Part shown: piece after piece, positions 19,711-28,805 of the stretch
Layout of the letters: each line of letters begins with the position of its first letter
Position numbering within the stretch: the stretch's first letter is position 1
DNA from: CAWDJT01 sp963828705
Lineage (GTDB): Bacteria > Desulfobacterota > Syntrophobacteria > Syntrophobacterales > Syntrophobacteraceae
Direction of reading: 5' to 3'
Length of the DNA: 64,000 bases
NCBI GenBank assembly: GCA_963828705.1
Contig: CAWHGA010000047.1
Span: 40,330-104,329 of the forward strand
Made by a program: the position numbers and the translations under genes
Notes under the pieces: generated by a model
What the model saw: the letters and a program-made list of their open reading frames with translations, nothing else
Databases searched by the model: none
Told to the model about the DNA's origin: nothing

Positions 19711-22156
19711 CTAGAGCGCCGGGCCCACCTGGTCTTTGAGCTGCTTCAACTTCCGCAGGAATTCGCGACTGGCTTCGTTATCGCCCTGGCGAACCACATG
19801 GGGGGTAATGGCGACGATGAGTTCGGTGCGTTTGAGTTTCTTACCGGTGGTGGACACCAGAGGTGAAAGCAAGGGCACCTTACGCAGGAATGGCATACCG
19901 CCTTGACTGCGGTCGTTTTTTTGCTGAATGATGCCGCCGATTACAGCGGTTTTCCCATCCTTGCAAATGACCGAAGTCTGCACATGGCGTTCGCTAAAGC
20001 TGGGCGAGTCGATGTTCGAATTCTTGTTCGTCGATGCCTCGCGGATGGTTTGTTCCACCTCCATCCGCACCAGCCCGCCCGAATTGATGTGTGGCACGAC
20101 GTTGAGTATGATCCCGGTTTCTTCATACTGGACGCTGTTCACAATGGTGTTGGAGCTGGCTTCACTGACCGATTGCTGGGACAGGATGGGTTCCCGCCCA
20201 CCCACGGTGATGCTGGCTTCTTGATTATCCATGGCCAGCAGGGTCGGATTGGACAGCACACTCACATGGGTTTCCTCGGAAAGCAATCGAATGAGCGCGG
20301 CAATATCTCCCGCCAGGGTGGTCCAGTACATGTTCATCCCCTTCGCGGCGGCGTTGACGATGGGGTCGTATTTGCCGGAATTAAGCCCAAGGCCGTTGTT
20401 GAGAAACGTGGTTTGGCTCCCTTTGTGGCCGCCAATGTTCATCCCCTTGTTTTTGAAGTACCATTCCACGCCGTATTCGAGGTCATCGGTCAGAGTGATT
20501 TCAGCAAGCATAACTTCGATCAGCACCGCCCGCGGGACGATGTCCAGGGACTGGATGGTGGCCTTTATCTTGGCATAGTCGGCAGAGTTGGCCTTAATGA
20601 CGATGGCGTTATTGACTTCATCCGGGATGATGGAAACCTGGCCGGTGAGCGAGGTCGCCCCATGCCCACCCATACCGGTACCGTCAGCCCCCTGGGTGGT
20701 GAAACCAGTCACACCCCGCCCGCTTCCCCGGCCGGCGGCAGTACCGGTCGTGGACCGCTGCCCGGCGGTTGCGCTACCAGAACCGCCCATACCGAGCGTG
20801 CCGGTTCCGGTTGCGCTCGAGGCGAAAGGGCTCTGGCTGGAAAGCCCGGTAACACCACGTTGGCTGGACAGGCCGCCCAAGCCACCGCTACCCCAAGCCA
20901 CCCCACCCCCGAAGCCACCGCTGCCACCCAACCCTCCACTGCTGCGACGCCCAAAAGCACTACGAGTGGCTGAGACAATTCGATCTCGCGCCCCGCTATC
21001 GCCACTCGAGACGTTTAGACCGTATAGTTGCCCCAGGATGTTGGCGATGTCTCGTGCCAAACCGTTTTCCACGAAATAGACATAAACCTGTTCACCGGCT
21101 TCCTGGCCCTGCATATCCATGGTCACCAGCCACTCGCGCGCGGTCTTCAGAAATTCCGGGTTTTGAGCGATGATGAGCACGGCACCGAGCTGCTGCAGCG
21201 GCAGTAGCGCCACATTGCTGCCCAGTTTGCTGTTCTTGAACAGATCCAGCTTGGACATCATTGCTTCCAGATTCTGCACCGCCACATCCGGCGGGATCGC
21301 CTTGACCTGCACGATCTCCATGCCAACCTCTTTGAGAATATTCATATCCATGGTCTTGAGCACTTCGATGATGGTGCGGGCGTTGCCGGAATCCTCCACC
21401 ATAACGAGGCTGTTGGTGAGTGCGTCCACGCCAATCGTCCTGCCCGGCGTGAGAAAGTGCTTGATCGTGTTCATGGCCTGAGTGGCATCCAGATAGCGCA
21501 ATCGGTACATGATGAGAATCGGTTTAACCCCGAAGCGGTCTTCCTTGAGCGCCTGGGGACCACCTATGGGCAATTGGCTGCTGGGACTGCGCTGCAGGGT
21601 CTGGATGTGGTAAAGGCCCTTTTCCGCAACGATATCGATATTGCTGACGTTGTAGGCGCGGGTGATGAGCTGCAACAATTCCTGCTTGGTGAACTCGCCA
21701 TCTAGATACAGGCTGATCTGGGCCCGCAACGACGGGTCCATCACGTAGTTGAACTTGAGGTATTCGCCGAAGATCTGATTAGTGACTTCCACCACATCGG
21801 CTTTATCGAAATTGAGGACAATCTTCTGCTTCTGCGGATCGGTCAGGGTGGCGGCCGGGGCAGCTTCCCGGGTTTCCTCACCCAACAGCCCAGTCCGCAT
21901 CGTAGGCGGGCAAGCTCTTGATGCGATTGGCCCGGGACTCAGGTTTGCCTGAGGATGGCTTTGCCGCCGTTTTCCCGGAATCGGCAGTTGCGACTGCCGT
22001 CGGTTCCGGCGCCGGGGCCGTCGATCCCGGACCAAAAATCGATGAGCCGGGGAATCCCTTTGCGGTTCGCGAATCGGTGGCGGCACAACCAGTTGTGCCA
22101 ATCACACCGAGGGTCAGGAGCAAACCCCATAGCCACATACAACGAGCGATCCTCAT
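19711..22156 (-). CDS. gspD: Type II secretion system secretin GspD, one frameshift
   Basis: Outer-membrane channel of the T2SS. The start at ATG 22156 (GAGGG 8 nt upstream) gives a lipoprotein-type signal (MRIARCMWLWGLLLTLGVIGTTGC). A break near 21900 (..LPAYDAD / GLLGEETRE..) is repaired by removing one T. An N0 domain (QKIVLNFDKADVVEVTNQIF..) and N1-N3 domains follow. A Gly/Ser-rich insertion of about 90 residues sits in the periplasmic part. The secretin barrel carries VLSNPTLLAMDNQEASITVGGREPI, VQYEETGIILNVVPHI and a final LKRTELIVAITPHVV. It is the last gene of the operon. Confidence 0.9.
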
Positions 22157-22188
22157 AACTGTTTCCCTCGGTAGCCCATTCAGCAAAC

Positions 22189-22773
22189 TCAGGGCTTTTT
22201 GGAGGTTTCCATCAGGGCCGTAAGAACGACACTGATCACCAAATCATGGCCACTCTTGCGCTGTATCTTCTGCACCCGCAGTTGCTGGACCTGAATGGCG
22301 GTGGCCGATTTCTGCACACCGTTCAAAAAATTATGCAGCCCCATGATGGTGGCGGTAACATCGAACTTGAGCTGCACTTCCTGATAAGCTCCATATTCCT
22401 TGCTAGCCAGCACCTGATAACTCTTGACGTTGAGCTCCTGGGTACCTTTGGCCGCGACGACTTCCCCGAGTTTGGCCGCCAGTTGGTACGAATCCTCGCC
22501 ATGGAACACTTTCCGCTGCAATCGGCCCAATTCTTTTTCCTGTTGGCTCAGAGTTTCCTTCAAATCCTTCCCCTGGGCCAGCTTCTCCTGGTACTTCAGG
22601 ATCATCTGCCGTTGCTGGGCGATGCGTTCGCTCAATTCACTCTTCTTCTCCAGCACCGCATCGAGCCAGAGCAACTGCACCGCCAGCAGGCCTATGCCGA
22701 CCGCCGCCGCCAGGACCAAGGAGACCCGATGCCGCCGGATCTGACCCAGCAATGCTCGCCCGTCCAGGTTCAT
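22189..22773 (-). CDS. gspM: GspM / PilO-like inner-membrane assembly protein
   Basis: 194 residues. One N-terminal membrane segment (RVSLVLAAAVGIGLLAVQLLWL) is followed by a coiled coil (about 40-85) and a ferredoxin-like alpha/beta domain (YGAYQEVQLKFDVTATIMGLHNFLNGVQKSATAIQVQQLRV), as in PilO and GspM. It should pair with GspL in the inner-membrane platform. Its start overlaps the stop of gspL by 4 nt. Called from position and architecture, since this family diverges strongly. Confidence 0.75.
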   Translation of the reverse strand: MNLDGRALLGQIRRHRVSLVLAAAVGIGLLAVQLLWLDAVLEKKSELSERIAQQRQMILKYQEKLAQGKDLKETLSQQEKELGRLQRKVFHGEDSYQLAAKLGEVVAAKGTQELNVKSYQVLASKEYGAYQEVQLKFDVTATIMGLHNFLNGVQKSATAIQVQQLRVQKIQRKSGHDLVISVVLTALMETSKKP

Positions 22774-24461
22774 CGTTGAACCTCTTCCAACTCACCCGGA
22801 CCAGAAGCGTCCTCATCGACACCCTGCCCGACTGCAGCCCCACTTCTCGGGCTCCGTCTCCTGGGCCGAGCATTCGACCGTTCCATCGTGTCCCTTCCGT
22901 CGCTATCGCCGGGACCAACCGCCTGGGGCTCCGCGGCAGCGGGAACGGCGGCTTCTGGAGGCGCCGGCTGCGAAGAGATCTCCAGGTTGTCACCAGGCTC
23001 GTCGGCTGCGTTGGTAATGTCTGCTTCCTTGCTGACCAGGGTTTTGCGGAGTCGGTCGACATCCAGCTGAATCCGCACGTTGAATCGTTCCTTGTCGGAA
23101 CTGGGATTGCGGCTGACCGGCGAAGCAAAACTCACGGCGCTGAACCCTTCCACCTTGGACAGCTCGGACAGATATCTGGCAGCCGACTTGCTCTCCCCAC
23201 GAATTTGCAGTTCCTTATTGGTGAGCGAAAAAAAATCCAGCCAGGTATCTTCCGGGGTGACCTGGGTCAGCAGGTTGAACAGTTCAAAGACCGGATAGGA
23301 CTGCTGGTCAAATTCGGCCAAGGCCTTCTGTTGGTCCTTGAGTTTGGAAATATTGGCCTGAAGCTGCTCTATGGGCTTCCACTGAGCTTCGAGCTGCTTG
23401 CGCAGGTTTTGAACCTCGATAGCGGTCCTGGCAAACCGCTTGCTCCCGTGCCACTGGTAGGCGCCAAAGACACCATACATGGCCAGGACCACAGCCAGCG
23501 GGAGAAGGATGCGGGGAGGCTGCCAGGGCTTGAGCCGCAGCTCGGCGCCGAAAGCTCGCAAACGATCCTGGCCGACCAGATGCTCCATCCAGCGGGTGAG
23601 CAGGGACCCGTCCAGAATCCGGGGTCTGATGGCCAAACCGTCATCTGCCCAATATTGGACGGCTTCGTCGGCTTCTTCCGCGGAGGAACAAAGCAAATCG
23701 ATATGCGGCCGCTTGTCGGCGCCGGTTTGATCATCAGTTTCAACCGGTGCTGGCGCATCACGCATCTGCAGGTCGGCTTCGGTTTCATCCTCCATCACCA
23801 GGGCCCGCAGGGTTTCGCGGAAGAGACGTTCTGTAACAGTTCCTCGCTGAACCAGGAAGGAATCGATAATGGTGTCGTTGAGATAACGATGGATTTCAAT
23901 TCCCGCCGGCCCCAGCACCCGTGCCAGGATCCGCATGGTGGGCCGGCCGTTGGCTCGTGCGTCACCGGCAAAGACTGCCGGGTAAGCCATGGCACTTGGG
24001 ATGACGGTTAATGAGCTGAAAAGAGACGCTCCCAGCGCCTGGTGGAACTTGTCGTAAACTTCCTGGGACAGGGAGAAAATCGGCACGATCAATTGCTGCC
24101 TGCCGACTGCCGGTGTTGCCGCAAATCGCAGGGTCTGATCATCGTCGTGGAAAAGGTTCTCCTGCCAGTCAAAGGTGAGGGCTTCTTCAAGACGGTCCTG
24201 GAGTGCCGACGGGTAGCATTCGCGTCCAAACACATAGTGGGAGCGCGGCAGGAAGAGCATCAGCGCCGTGGCCAGTCCGGCTTTGGGCCGCAGGTTCAGG
24301 CGCGTGAGGTAGTCGAAGAGTGACTCCCCCTCGGGAAGAGAATGTTGCTCCGCCGGTTCCAGCCGCCAGGTGCGCCACTGCCGTTCGGCCCGCAAAATTT
24401 CAAGACGCCGCGCTTCGACGTACAGTGCCAGAATATGTCTCGGGCGTCGTCCCATCATCAT
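22770..24461 (-). CDS. gspL: GspL-like platform protein (PilM-like + PilN-like)
   Basis: 563 residues. The N-terminal about 320 residues are a cytoplasmic actin-like PilM/GspL domain (HILALYVEARRLEILRAER.., VIPSAMAYPAVFAG, ILARVLGPAGIEIHRYLNDTIIDSFLV). A membrane segment follows at about 331-350 (ILLPLAVVLAMYGVFGAYQW). A PilN-like periplasmic domain begins with a coiled coil and contains VTPEDTWLDFFSLTNKELQIRGESKSAARYLSELSKVEGFSAVSF. A disordered Pro/Ala-rich tail of about 80 residues ends the protein. It bridges GspE and GspM. It is longer than textbook GspL because of the PilN domain and tail. Confidence 0.8.
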   Translation of the reverse strand: MMMGRRPRHILALYVEARRLEILRAERQWRTWRLEPAEQHSLPEGESLFDYLTRLNLRPKAGLATALMLFLPRSHYVFGRECYPSALQDRLEEALTFDWQENLFHDDDQTLRFAATPAVGRQQLIVPIFSLSQEVYDKFHQALGASLFSSLTVIPSAMAYPAVFAGDARANGRPTMRILARVLGPAGIEIHRYLNDTIIDSFLVQRGTVTERLFRETLRALVMEDETEADLQMRDAPAPVETDDQTGADKRPHIDLLCSSAEEADEAVQYWADDGLAIRPRILDGSLLTRWMEHLVGQDRLRAFGAELRLKPWQPPRILLPLAVVLAMYGVFGAYQWHGSKRFARTAIEVQNLRKQLEAQWKPIEQLQANISKLKDQQKALAEFDQQSYPVFELFNLLTQVTPEDTWLDFFSLTNKELQIRGESKSAARYLSELSKVEGFSAVSFASPVSRNPSSDKERFNVRIQLDVDRLRKTLVSKEADITNAADEPGDNLEISSQPAPPEAAVPAAAEPQAVGPGDSDGRDTMERSNARPRRRSPRSGAAVGQGVDEDASGPGELEEVQR

Positions 24462-24545
24462 GGCGTTGGAGCAATCCCCTGATCGTGTCGCTGGAATTCC
24501 TAGAGGCGTGGTGCGAAAGGTGGCGAAGCGGCCACGAGCAAGGTC

Positions 24546-25436
24546 CTACAGGATCTTGCGGAAAAGAAGCTCATAGCCGATGTCGCTTTGCGGCTGATGG
24601 CGAACGATAACCCAGATGAGCACGCCGGGCGGGCCGGCGCCAGATTCCCCATAGGACAGGATGCGGTAGATCCCGCCCGCCTCCCAGCGGTGCTGGTCCG
24701 CGGGTTCCACTGAGGTCTCAACCGGTTCTTTTTCCGTACCAAGCAGCATATTGTTACCATAAACGGTCAGCAGTTCAACCAAAGAGTGCTTACTGAAAAA
24801 ACCCGCTGGACGCGGCACATCTCGCTCATCATCCAGTTCTTCCGTCGTAGTACCGGTTGCGGTCCCTTCTCCATAGAAAAGCCTTGGGGTGACACCAGGA
24901 ATAAGGAGGAGTTGATCGATGCTGGTCAAGGGGCCGTTGAAAGGACCGTAGCCCAGGCCCATATGGCGGTATTGGTCCTGTTCCGCGCCTTTGAGACGGG
25001 GGATGTCGTCGGTATCGATAAAATCACCGATGACGTCAGCCAGGTTATCAGCGATGGAACTCTCCAATCCGCCTTTCTCTAGCGCTGCCATGAGGTGGTT
25101 GTGGTCGGCCCGGTTGACATTTACCTTCGCGGTTTCTTTCTCGATGATGACCGTGGCCTGTCCGGTTCGGTACTTGACCCGTCGGGACAAACCATCCGGC
25201 AGCCAAGTCTGATCCCGTAACCGCCTAAGTTCCATGGGAGGCGGTTGGCCAATGCGGGCCAAAGCCTCATTGATCCCACCAATGCTCAGGAGCAGCGCCT
25301 GGCTCTTGCGGATGTGGTTGACATCAGCAGCCCCCTGCAGGCGGATCTCGGTGCTGATCTGCATGGCAAACCACATAAGCAGCATGCAGATCCACAACAC
25401 CGCAACGATTACAACGCCCCTCTCTTCTCCGACCAT
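24546..25436 (-). CDS. gspK: Type II secretion minor pseudopilin GspK
   Basis: 296 residues. The N-terminal EERGVVIVAVLWICMLLMWFAMQI is the prepilin-like hydrophobic helix with a short leader. The alpha-domain pattern follows: VNVNRADHNHLMAALEKGGL.., VIGDFIDTDDIPRLKGAEQDQY, the helix-hairpin-helix-like stretch GPFNGPLTSIDQLLLIPGVTPRLFYG, and ..LVELLTVYG. GspK caps the pseudopilus with GspI and GspJ. Its start overlaps the end of gspJ by 28 nt. Confidence 0.88.
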   Translation of the reverse strand: MVGEERGVVIVAVLWICMLLMWFAMQISTEIRLQGAADVNHIRKSQALLLSIGGINEALARIGQPPPMELRRLRDQTWLPDGLSRRVKYRTGQATVIIEKETAKVNVNRADHNHLMAALEKGGLESSIADNLADVIGDFIDTDDIPRLKGAEQDQYRHMGLGYGPFNGPLTSIDQLLLIPGVTPRLFYGEGTATGTTTEELDDERDVPRPAGFFSKHSLVELLTVYGNNMLLGTEKEPVETSVEPADQHRWEAGGIYRILSYGESGAGPPGVLIWVIVRHQPQSDIGYELLFRKIL

Positions 25437-26140
25437 AGCTTCTCAGGACTGTTGAACTGGAGGAAATGGGGACTGATGACCCGGTCGTAGCGAACCGTAT
25501 CGGCCCCCTGGCGCACACTCAAGTGCACCAGAATGTTCTGCGGCAGGGCCGTCGGCTCTTCCCAGACCTCGACATAACCCTCGGCATCCTTTCCGCGGTA
25601 AGTGAAGCGCACATCCGTCAGCTGCATGTCCATGCTGTAATACCGCGGCCAGCCTTCCTTTGCGGTGGGTCCCCCCTTAAGGAATTTCTTCAGAGGGTCA
25701 GGATGATAGGGATCCATGGGCAATTCGGCATAGTGGAGGCGCTTGCTTCCCGGCTCATACAGGTATCGGCAAATGACCGGAGCCCCCCGGGTAATGGCTT
25801 TAATCGAATACGTGGAGGCGAAGTTCAGACTATGCTGCTTGCCAAAAAACAGCAACTGCTGCTTTTTGTCCTCCCGCAGAACCATGGGCGTGGGATTGAA
25901 GCTTGCCAGTTGGAGGGTCATAATCTCGAGGAGCCGCACCACCTCCTGATCCCCCGGCTCGGTCCCCCGGTTCTTTTCCCAGATCCGCAGCGCCACCGAT
26001 AATGTCACCGACAAAATGCCGATGACCAGCGCCGAGATGAAGGTGGCTATGAGCAGTTCCAGCAGGGTAAAACCCGCCGAGGCGAATGGGATTGCCCGGC
26101 CGGGGGCGGCCACCGTAGCTTTCGGCAAGTCTGCTGTCAT
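25409..26140 (-). CDS. gspJ: Type II secretion minor pseudopilin GspJ
   Basis: About 243 residues from ATG 26140. It has the prepilin peptidase site G/FTLLELLIATFISALVIGILSVTLSVALRIW. The rest fits GspJ (VRLLEIMTLQL.., VRFTYRGKDAEGYVEVWEEPTALPQNILVHLSV). A longer reading from 26194 would overlap gspI by 29 nt and add a non-conserved stretch, so the internal ATG with a G-rich upstream site is preferred. Part of the GspI-J-K tip complex. Confidence 0.85.
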   Translation of the reverse strand: MTADLPKATVAAPGRAIPFASAGFTLLELLIATFISALVIGILSVTLSVALRIWEKNRGTEPGDQEVVRLLEIMTLQLASFNPTPMVLREDKKQQLLFFGKQHSLNFASTYSIKAITRGAPVICRYLYEPGSKRLHYAELPMDPYHPDPLKKFLKGGPTAKEGWPRYYSMDMQLTDVRFTYRGKDAEGYVEVWEEPTALPQNILVHLSVRQGADTVRYDRVISPHFLQFNSPEKLWSEKRGAL

Positions 26141-26165
26141 GACCGAGCCCCCCCACAACAGCGCA

Positions 26166-26573
26166 TCACTTACCCTCACGCGCGGGCGGGACAATGACGC
26201 TCAGCTCCACCTGCTGCCGGTCATAGCTCAAGAGCACCCGGTAGAGCTGGCTCCGGCGTTCTTCTCCGGCTGATCGTTCCCCCAGATCCACCCGGATCGC
26301 CTGGATACCCACTTGCGGCGAACCCGGGAATTCATCCAAAGTCACGGAACCTGACTCGATGTTCCTTGGCTGAGCCAGGAGCTGTTGAGCAGCGGCTTCC
26401 AGTACCGCGGTTTCAAACAAGCGCTTCTGCACCCGCAGACGATGGTTGATGGACATCGAGATAGCGCCCATCACCCCACCCACGATGAGCACCCCGATGA
26501 TAAGGCTCACCATCACTTCCAAAAGGGTGAAGCCGGCAGCATTACCTTGGATCGCAGATCGGTTTCTCGTCAT
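26166..26573 (-). CDS. gspI: Type II secretion minor pseudopilin GspI
   Basis: 135 residues with the prepilin cleavage motif AG/FTLLEVMVSLIIGVLIVGGVMGAISMSI, then a short globular domain (LFETAVLEAAAQQLLAQPRNIESG..) consistent with GspI length. It sits between gspH and gspJ. In T2SS, GspI nucleates the tip complex. Confidence 0.85.
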   Translation of the reverse strand: MTRNRSAIQGNAAGFTLLEVMVSLIIGVLIVGGVMGAISMSINHRLRVQKRLFETAVLEAAAQQLLAQPRNIESGSVTLDEFPGSPQVGIQAIRVDLGERSAGEERRSQLYRVLLSYDRQQVELSVIVPPAREGK

Positions 26574-26732
26574 CTGTCTGTATCTGCAGGCTAGGGGGCA
26601 AAGCCATTGTCAAATGGATGTTAATACTAAACTCAAACGCCGAAGGCATGGCCATCTTCGACGGAATTGATCGGAATCCCTCTCCAGTCGGAATCTGTAG
26701 TTCTTCCAGGGTAATCCCCGAGAGTTCGAACT

Positions 26733-27221
26733 CTACTTCCCCGGCACCACCCGAATCGTTGCCGATAGGGGATGGATGGTTATGAGAAAGGAGCGCTGCC
26801 GGTCGAAGACAATCTTGAGGTCATTGTCGGAAGCGCTGCCGTCGGCGTAGAAAAGAATGATCCGGTCCTGGGTTTCCGGGTCGCGTTCCAGCTTGTCCGA
26901 GTACACATCCACATTCTCGGGAATGCTGTGGGAGGGCGGCAATTCCAGACCATACCGACGTTCACTGCCGCGGATGCGGAAAATCTCAGTTTTACCGCTG
27001 CTCATGGCGCGAATGTGGGCGCGCTTGAGGGTCTGCACCAGGGTCTGCAGGAATTCACGTTCTTCCATGCGTTTAACACCTGCACCGATCCGCGGGATAA
27101 GCAGCCCGACAGTCAGGCTTAACAGCAGCAGCACCAACACCAACTCCAGCAGCGTAAAACCACGGGGGTTAAACCTTCCGAAACTGATGGGCGGCGGCTC
27201 GATGCGGGCAAGCGGTATCAT
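26733..27221 (-). CDS. gspH: Type II secretion pseudopilin GspH-like
   Basis: About 162 residues from ATG 27221. The cleavage motif is RG/FTLLELVLVLLLLSLTVGLLIPRIGAG. The C-terminal beta domain (IFRIRGSERRYGLELPPSHSIPENVDVYSD..RIILFYADGSASDNDLKIVFD) fits the GspH/FimT family rather than the major pseudopilin GspG: there is no GspG calcium-site pattern near the C-terminus. The upstream in-frame start at 27278 would add 19 unlikely residues before the leader. It is the first pseudopilin after gspF. Confidence 0.82.
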   Translation of the reverse strand: MIPLARIEPPPISFGRFNPRGFTLLELVLVLLLLSLTVGLLIPRIGAGVKRMEEREFLQTLVQTLKRAHIRAMSSGKTEIFRIRGSERRYGLELPPSHSIPENVDVYSDKLERDPETQDRIILFYADGSASDNDLKIVFDRQRSFLITIHPLSATIRVVPGK

Positions 27222-27308
27222 ATGCCGTCCCAGCGCGATCCATGGCGGTTTTTTGCCAACCATGTCCGGTTTCCCCACCCCCTAAAACTGATGTATTCGC
27301 AACAAATT

Positions 27309-27391
27309 GTCGCGCCGGCGAAAGACGGATTCCAGAGGAACCAGCAAGTGATTAAGCCCCTGGATTCCAGGCTTCCGATAGAATGCCATGG
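27309..27391. repeat. Degenerate palindromic intergenic repeat
   Basis: A left arm GCCGGCGAAAGACGGATTCC and a right arm CTGGATTCCAGGCTTCCG form an imperfect inverted repeat with about 30 bp between them. This is the common CCGGCGAAAGCCGG..GGATTCC type of proteobacterial palindrome. It fills most of the 200-bp gspF-gspH gap where gspG would usually lie. A partial related copy lies near 4098-4126. Confidence 0.5.
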
Positions 27392-27423
27392 AACGGCACT
27401 TTTTCAACTTATTCCGAATACCA

Positions 27424-28611
27424 TCAGAACTGAATGTCAGTCACGCTGATGATGGCGGAATAGATGCAGACCACAATGACGCCGATGATCAAGCCGGTGA
27501 CAATTATGACCATCGGGCCCAGCAGGGTCGTGGTCCTATTGAGCGATTGTTGCAGCTCCTTTTCAAAATAGTCCGCCAAGGACAACAGCCCTTCCCCCAA
27601 GTTCCCCTGTTCTTCGGCGATACGCAGCATGGTGCCCATCCGCGCCGGAAACAGTTCATTGGTTCGGAAGAAATTGCTGAAGGCCCGTCCCACCTTGATT
27701 TCCCCGTGGATGGGAGCCAGGGCCTGAGCCACCGCCGAGCTGATCACCAGTTGTTGCACCAGGCTTATGGCCCGGATGATGGGGACACCGGATTGCAGCA
27801 TGGTGCCGAGGGTGCTGCAAAACCGGGCCAGTTCACTGGACAAAATAAGGCTTCGAATGAAGACGATATGCAGCAGCATCCGGTCCACCCAGGCACGGAA
27901 CCTTGGCAGGTGGTAGAGCCGGCGGCCGACTATGAACAACACCAGAAAAACAGCCGGGATGGTCCAGCCATAGTCCCTAAGGAAGATTCCAGTCTGCAGC
28001 AGAAACATGGTGAGTGCCGGCACCTCCTGGTGGAGGTCCTGAAAAATCTGGGCGAACTTGGGGATAACATAGACTAGCAGCACGATCACCGAGATGGCAC
28101 TCATACTGATCACAATAGCCGGATAGATCATCGCCGCGATCACATTTTGCCTGAAGACCCGGCGCTGTTCCAGATATTCCGCCACGCGCTTCAGGATCGG
28201 CGGCAGCGCCCCGCTGTTTTCCCCGGCACGCACCATGTGATGGGCGAGATCGCCGAAAATGTCGCGGTAATTGCCGAGAGCATCCGACAGCTCACTCCCA
28301 CCCTGGACACTCTGGAACACGTCTTCCACCAACCGCCGAAACACCTTGTGCGTCTGATTGCTGGAAATGAGCGAGAGGCTCCGATCCAGGGGAAGGCCAG
28401 CGGCCAGCAGGTCGCCCAAATCGTAAAAGAAGCGAATGATCTGTTCCTTGGGGACGGACCGCCGGCTGCGGCTTCGCACCGGCTTGATTTTCACCGGGAA
28501 GAGGCGGGTGGCCTTGAGCTTGCGCGCGGCTTCCTGTTCCGATGGCGCATCCAGTACGCCCCGATGCATCTCGCCATGAACGTCACGGGCCTGGTACTGG
28601 AAGAAAGGCAT
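27424..28611 (-). CDS. gspF: Type II secretion inner-membrane protein GspF
   Basis: 395 residues, intact. Two repeated T2SF domains are visible: about 63-190 (IIRFFYDLGDLLAAGLPLDRSLSLI.., FGDLAHHMVRAGENSGALPPILKRVAEYLEQ) and about 265-390 (ELARFCSTLGTMLQSGVPIIRAISLV.., FPARMGTMLRIAEEQGNLGEGLLSLADYFEKE). Each is followed by membrane segments, and the last is MVIIVTGLIIGVIVVCIYSAI. GspF is the platform on which the GspE ATPase acts. Confidence 0.93.
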   Translation of the reverse strand: MPFFQYQARDVHGEMHRGVLDAPSEQEAARKLKATRLFPVKIKPVRSRSRRSVPKEQIIRFFYDLGDLLAAGLPLDRSLSLISSNQTHKVFRRLVEDVFQSVQGGSELSDALGNYRDIFGDLAHHMVRAGENSGALPPILKRVAEYLEQRRVFRQNVIAAMIYPAIVISMSAISVIVLLVYVIPKFAQIFQDLHQEVPALTMFLLQTGIFLRDYGWTIPAVFLVLFIVGRRLYHLPRFRAWVDRMLLHIVFIRSLILSSELARFCSTLGTMLQSGVPIIRAISLVQQLVISSAVAQALAPIHGEIKVGRAFSNFFRTNELFPARMGTMLRIAEEQGNLGEGLLSLADYFEKELQQSLNRTTTLLGPMVIIVTGLIIGVIVVCIYSAIISVTDIQF

Positions 28612-28805
28612 AAGCGGGTGGAACCTCCTGAGGGGAAAACGACCAAACCATGGCAGTGATTTGTGCTCTCAGGCCATGTCTGAAAAACATAGCACCTGAA
28701 ACGCCAGCCAGCTGGCGAGCACCAAGCCCACCCCTGCAGGCATCTAGGTGGCACCAGCTGTGGGACGGTGAGCCCCGCCGGAGGGCACCCCATTCGAACG
28801 CACTC

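Noticed and set aside
19903..21079. Long + strand ORFs opposite gspD
   Set aside because: They are antisense shadows of the Gly/Ser-rich and secretin parts of gspD, with biased Pro/Ala content and no family signal.
22752..24011. A 419-codon + strand ORF opposite gspL
   Set aside because: It mirrors the gspL coding frame in GC-rich sequence. gspL has clear domains and operon overlap, so the antisense frame is chance.
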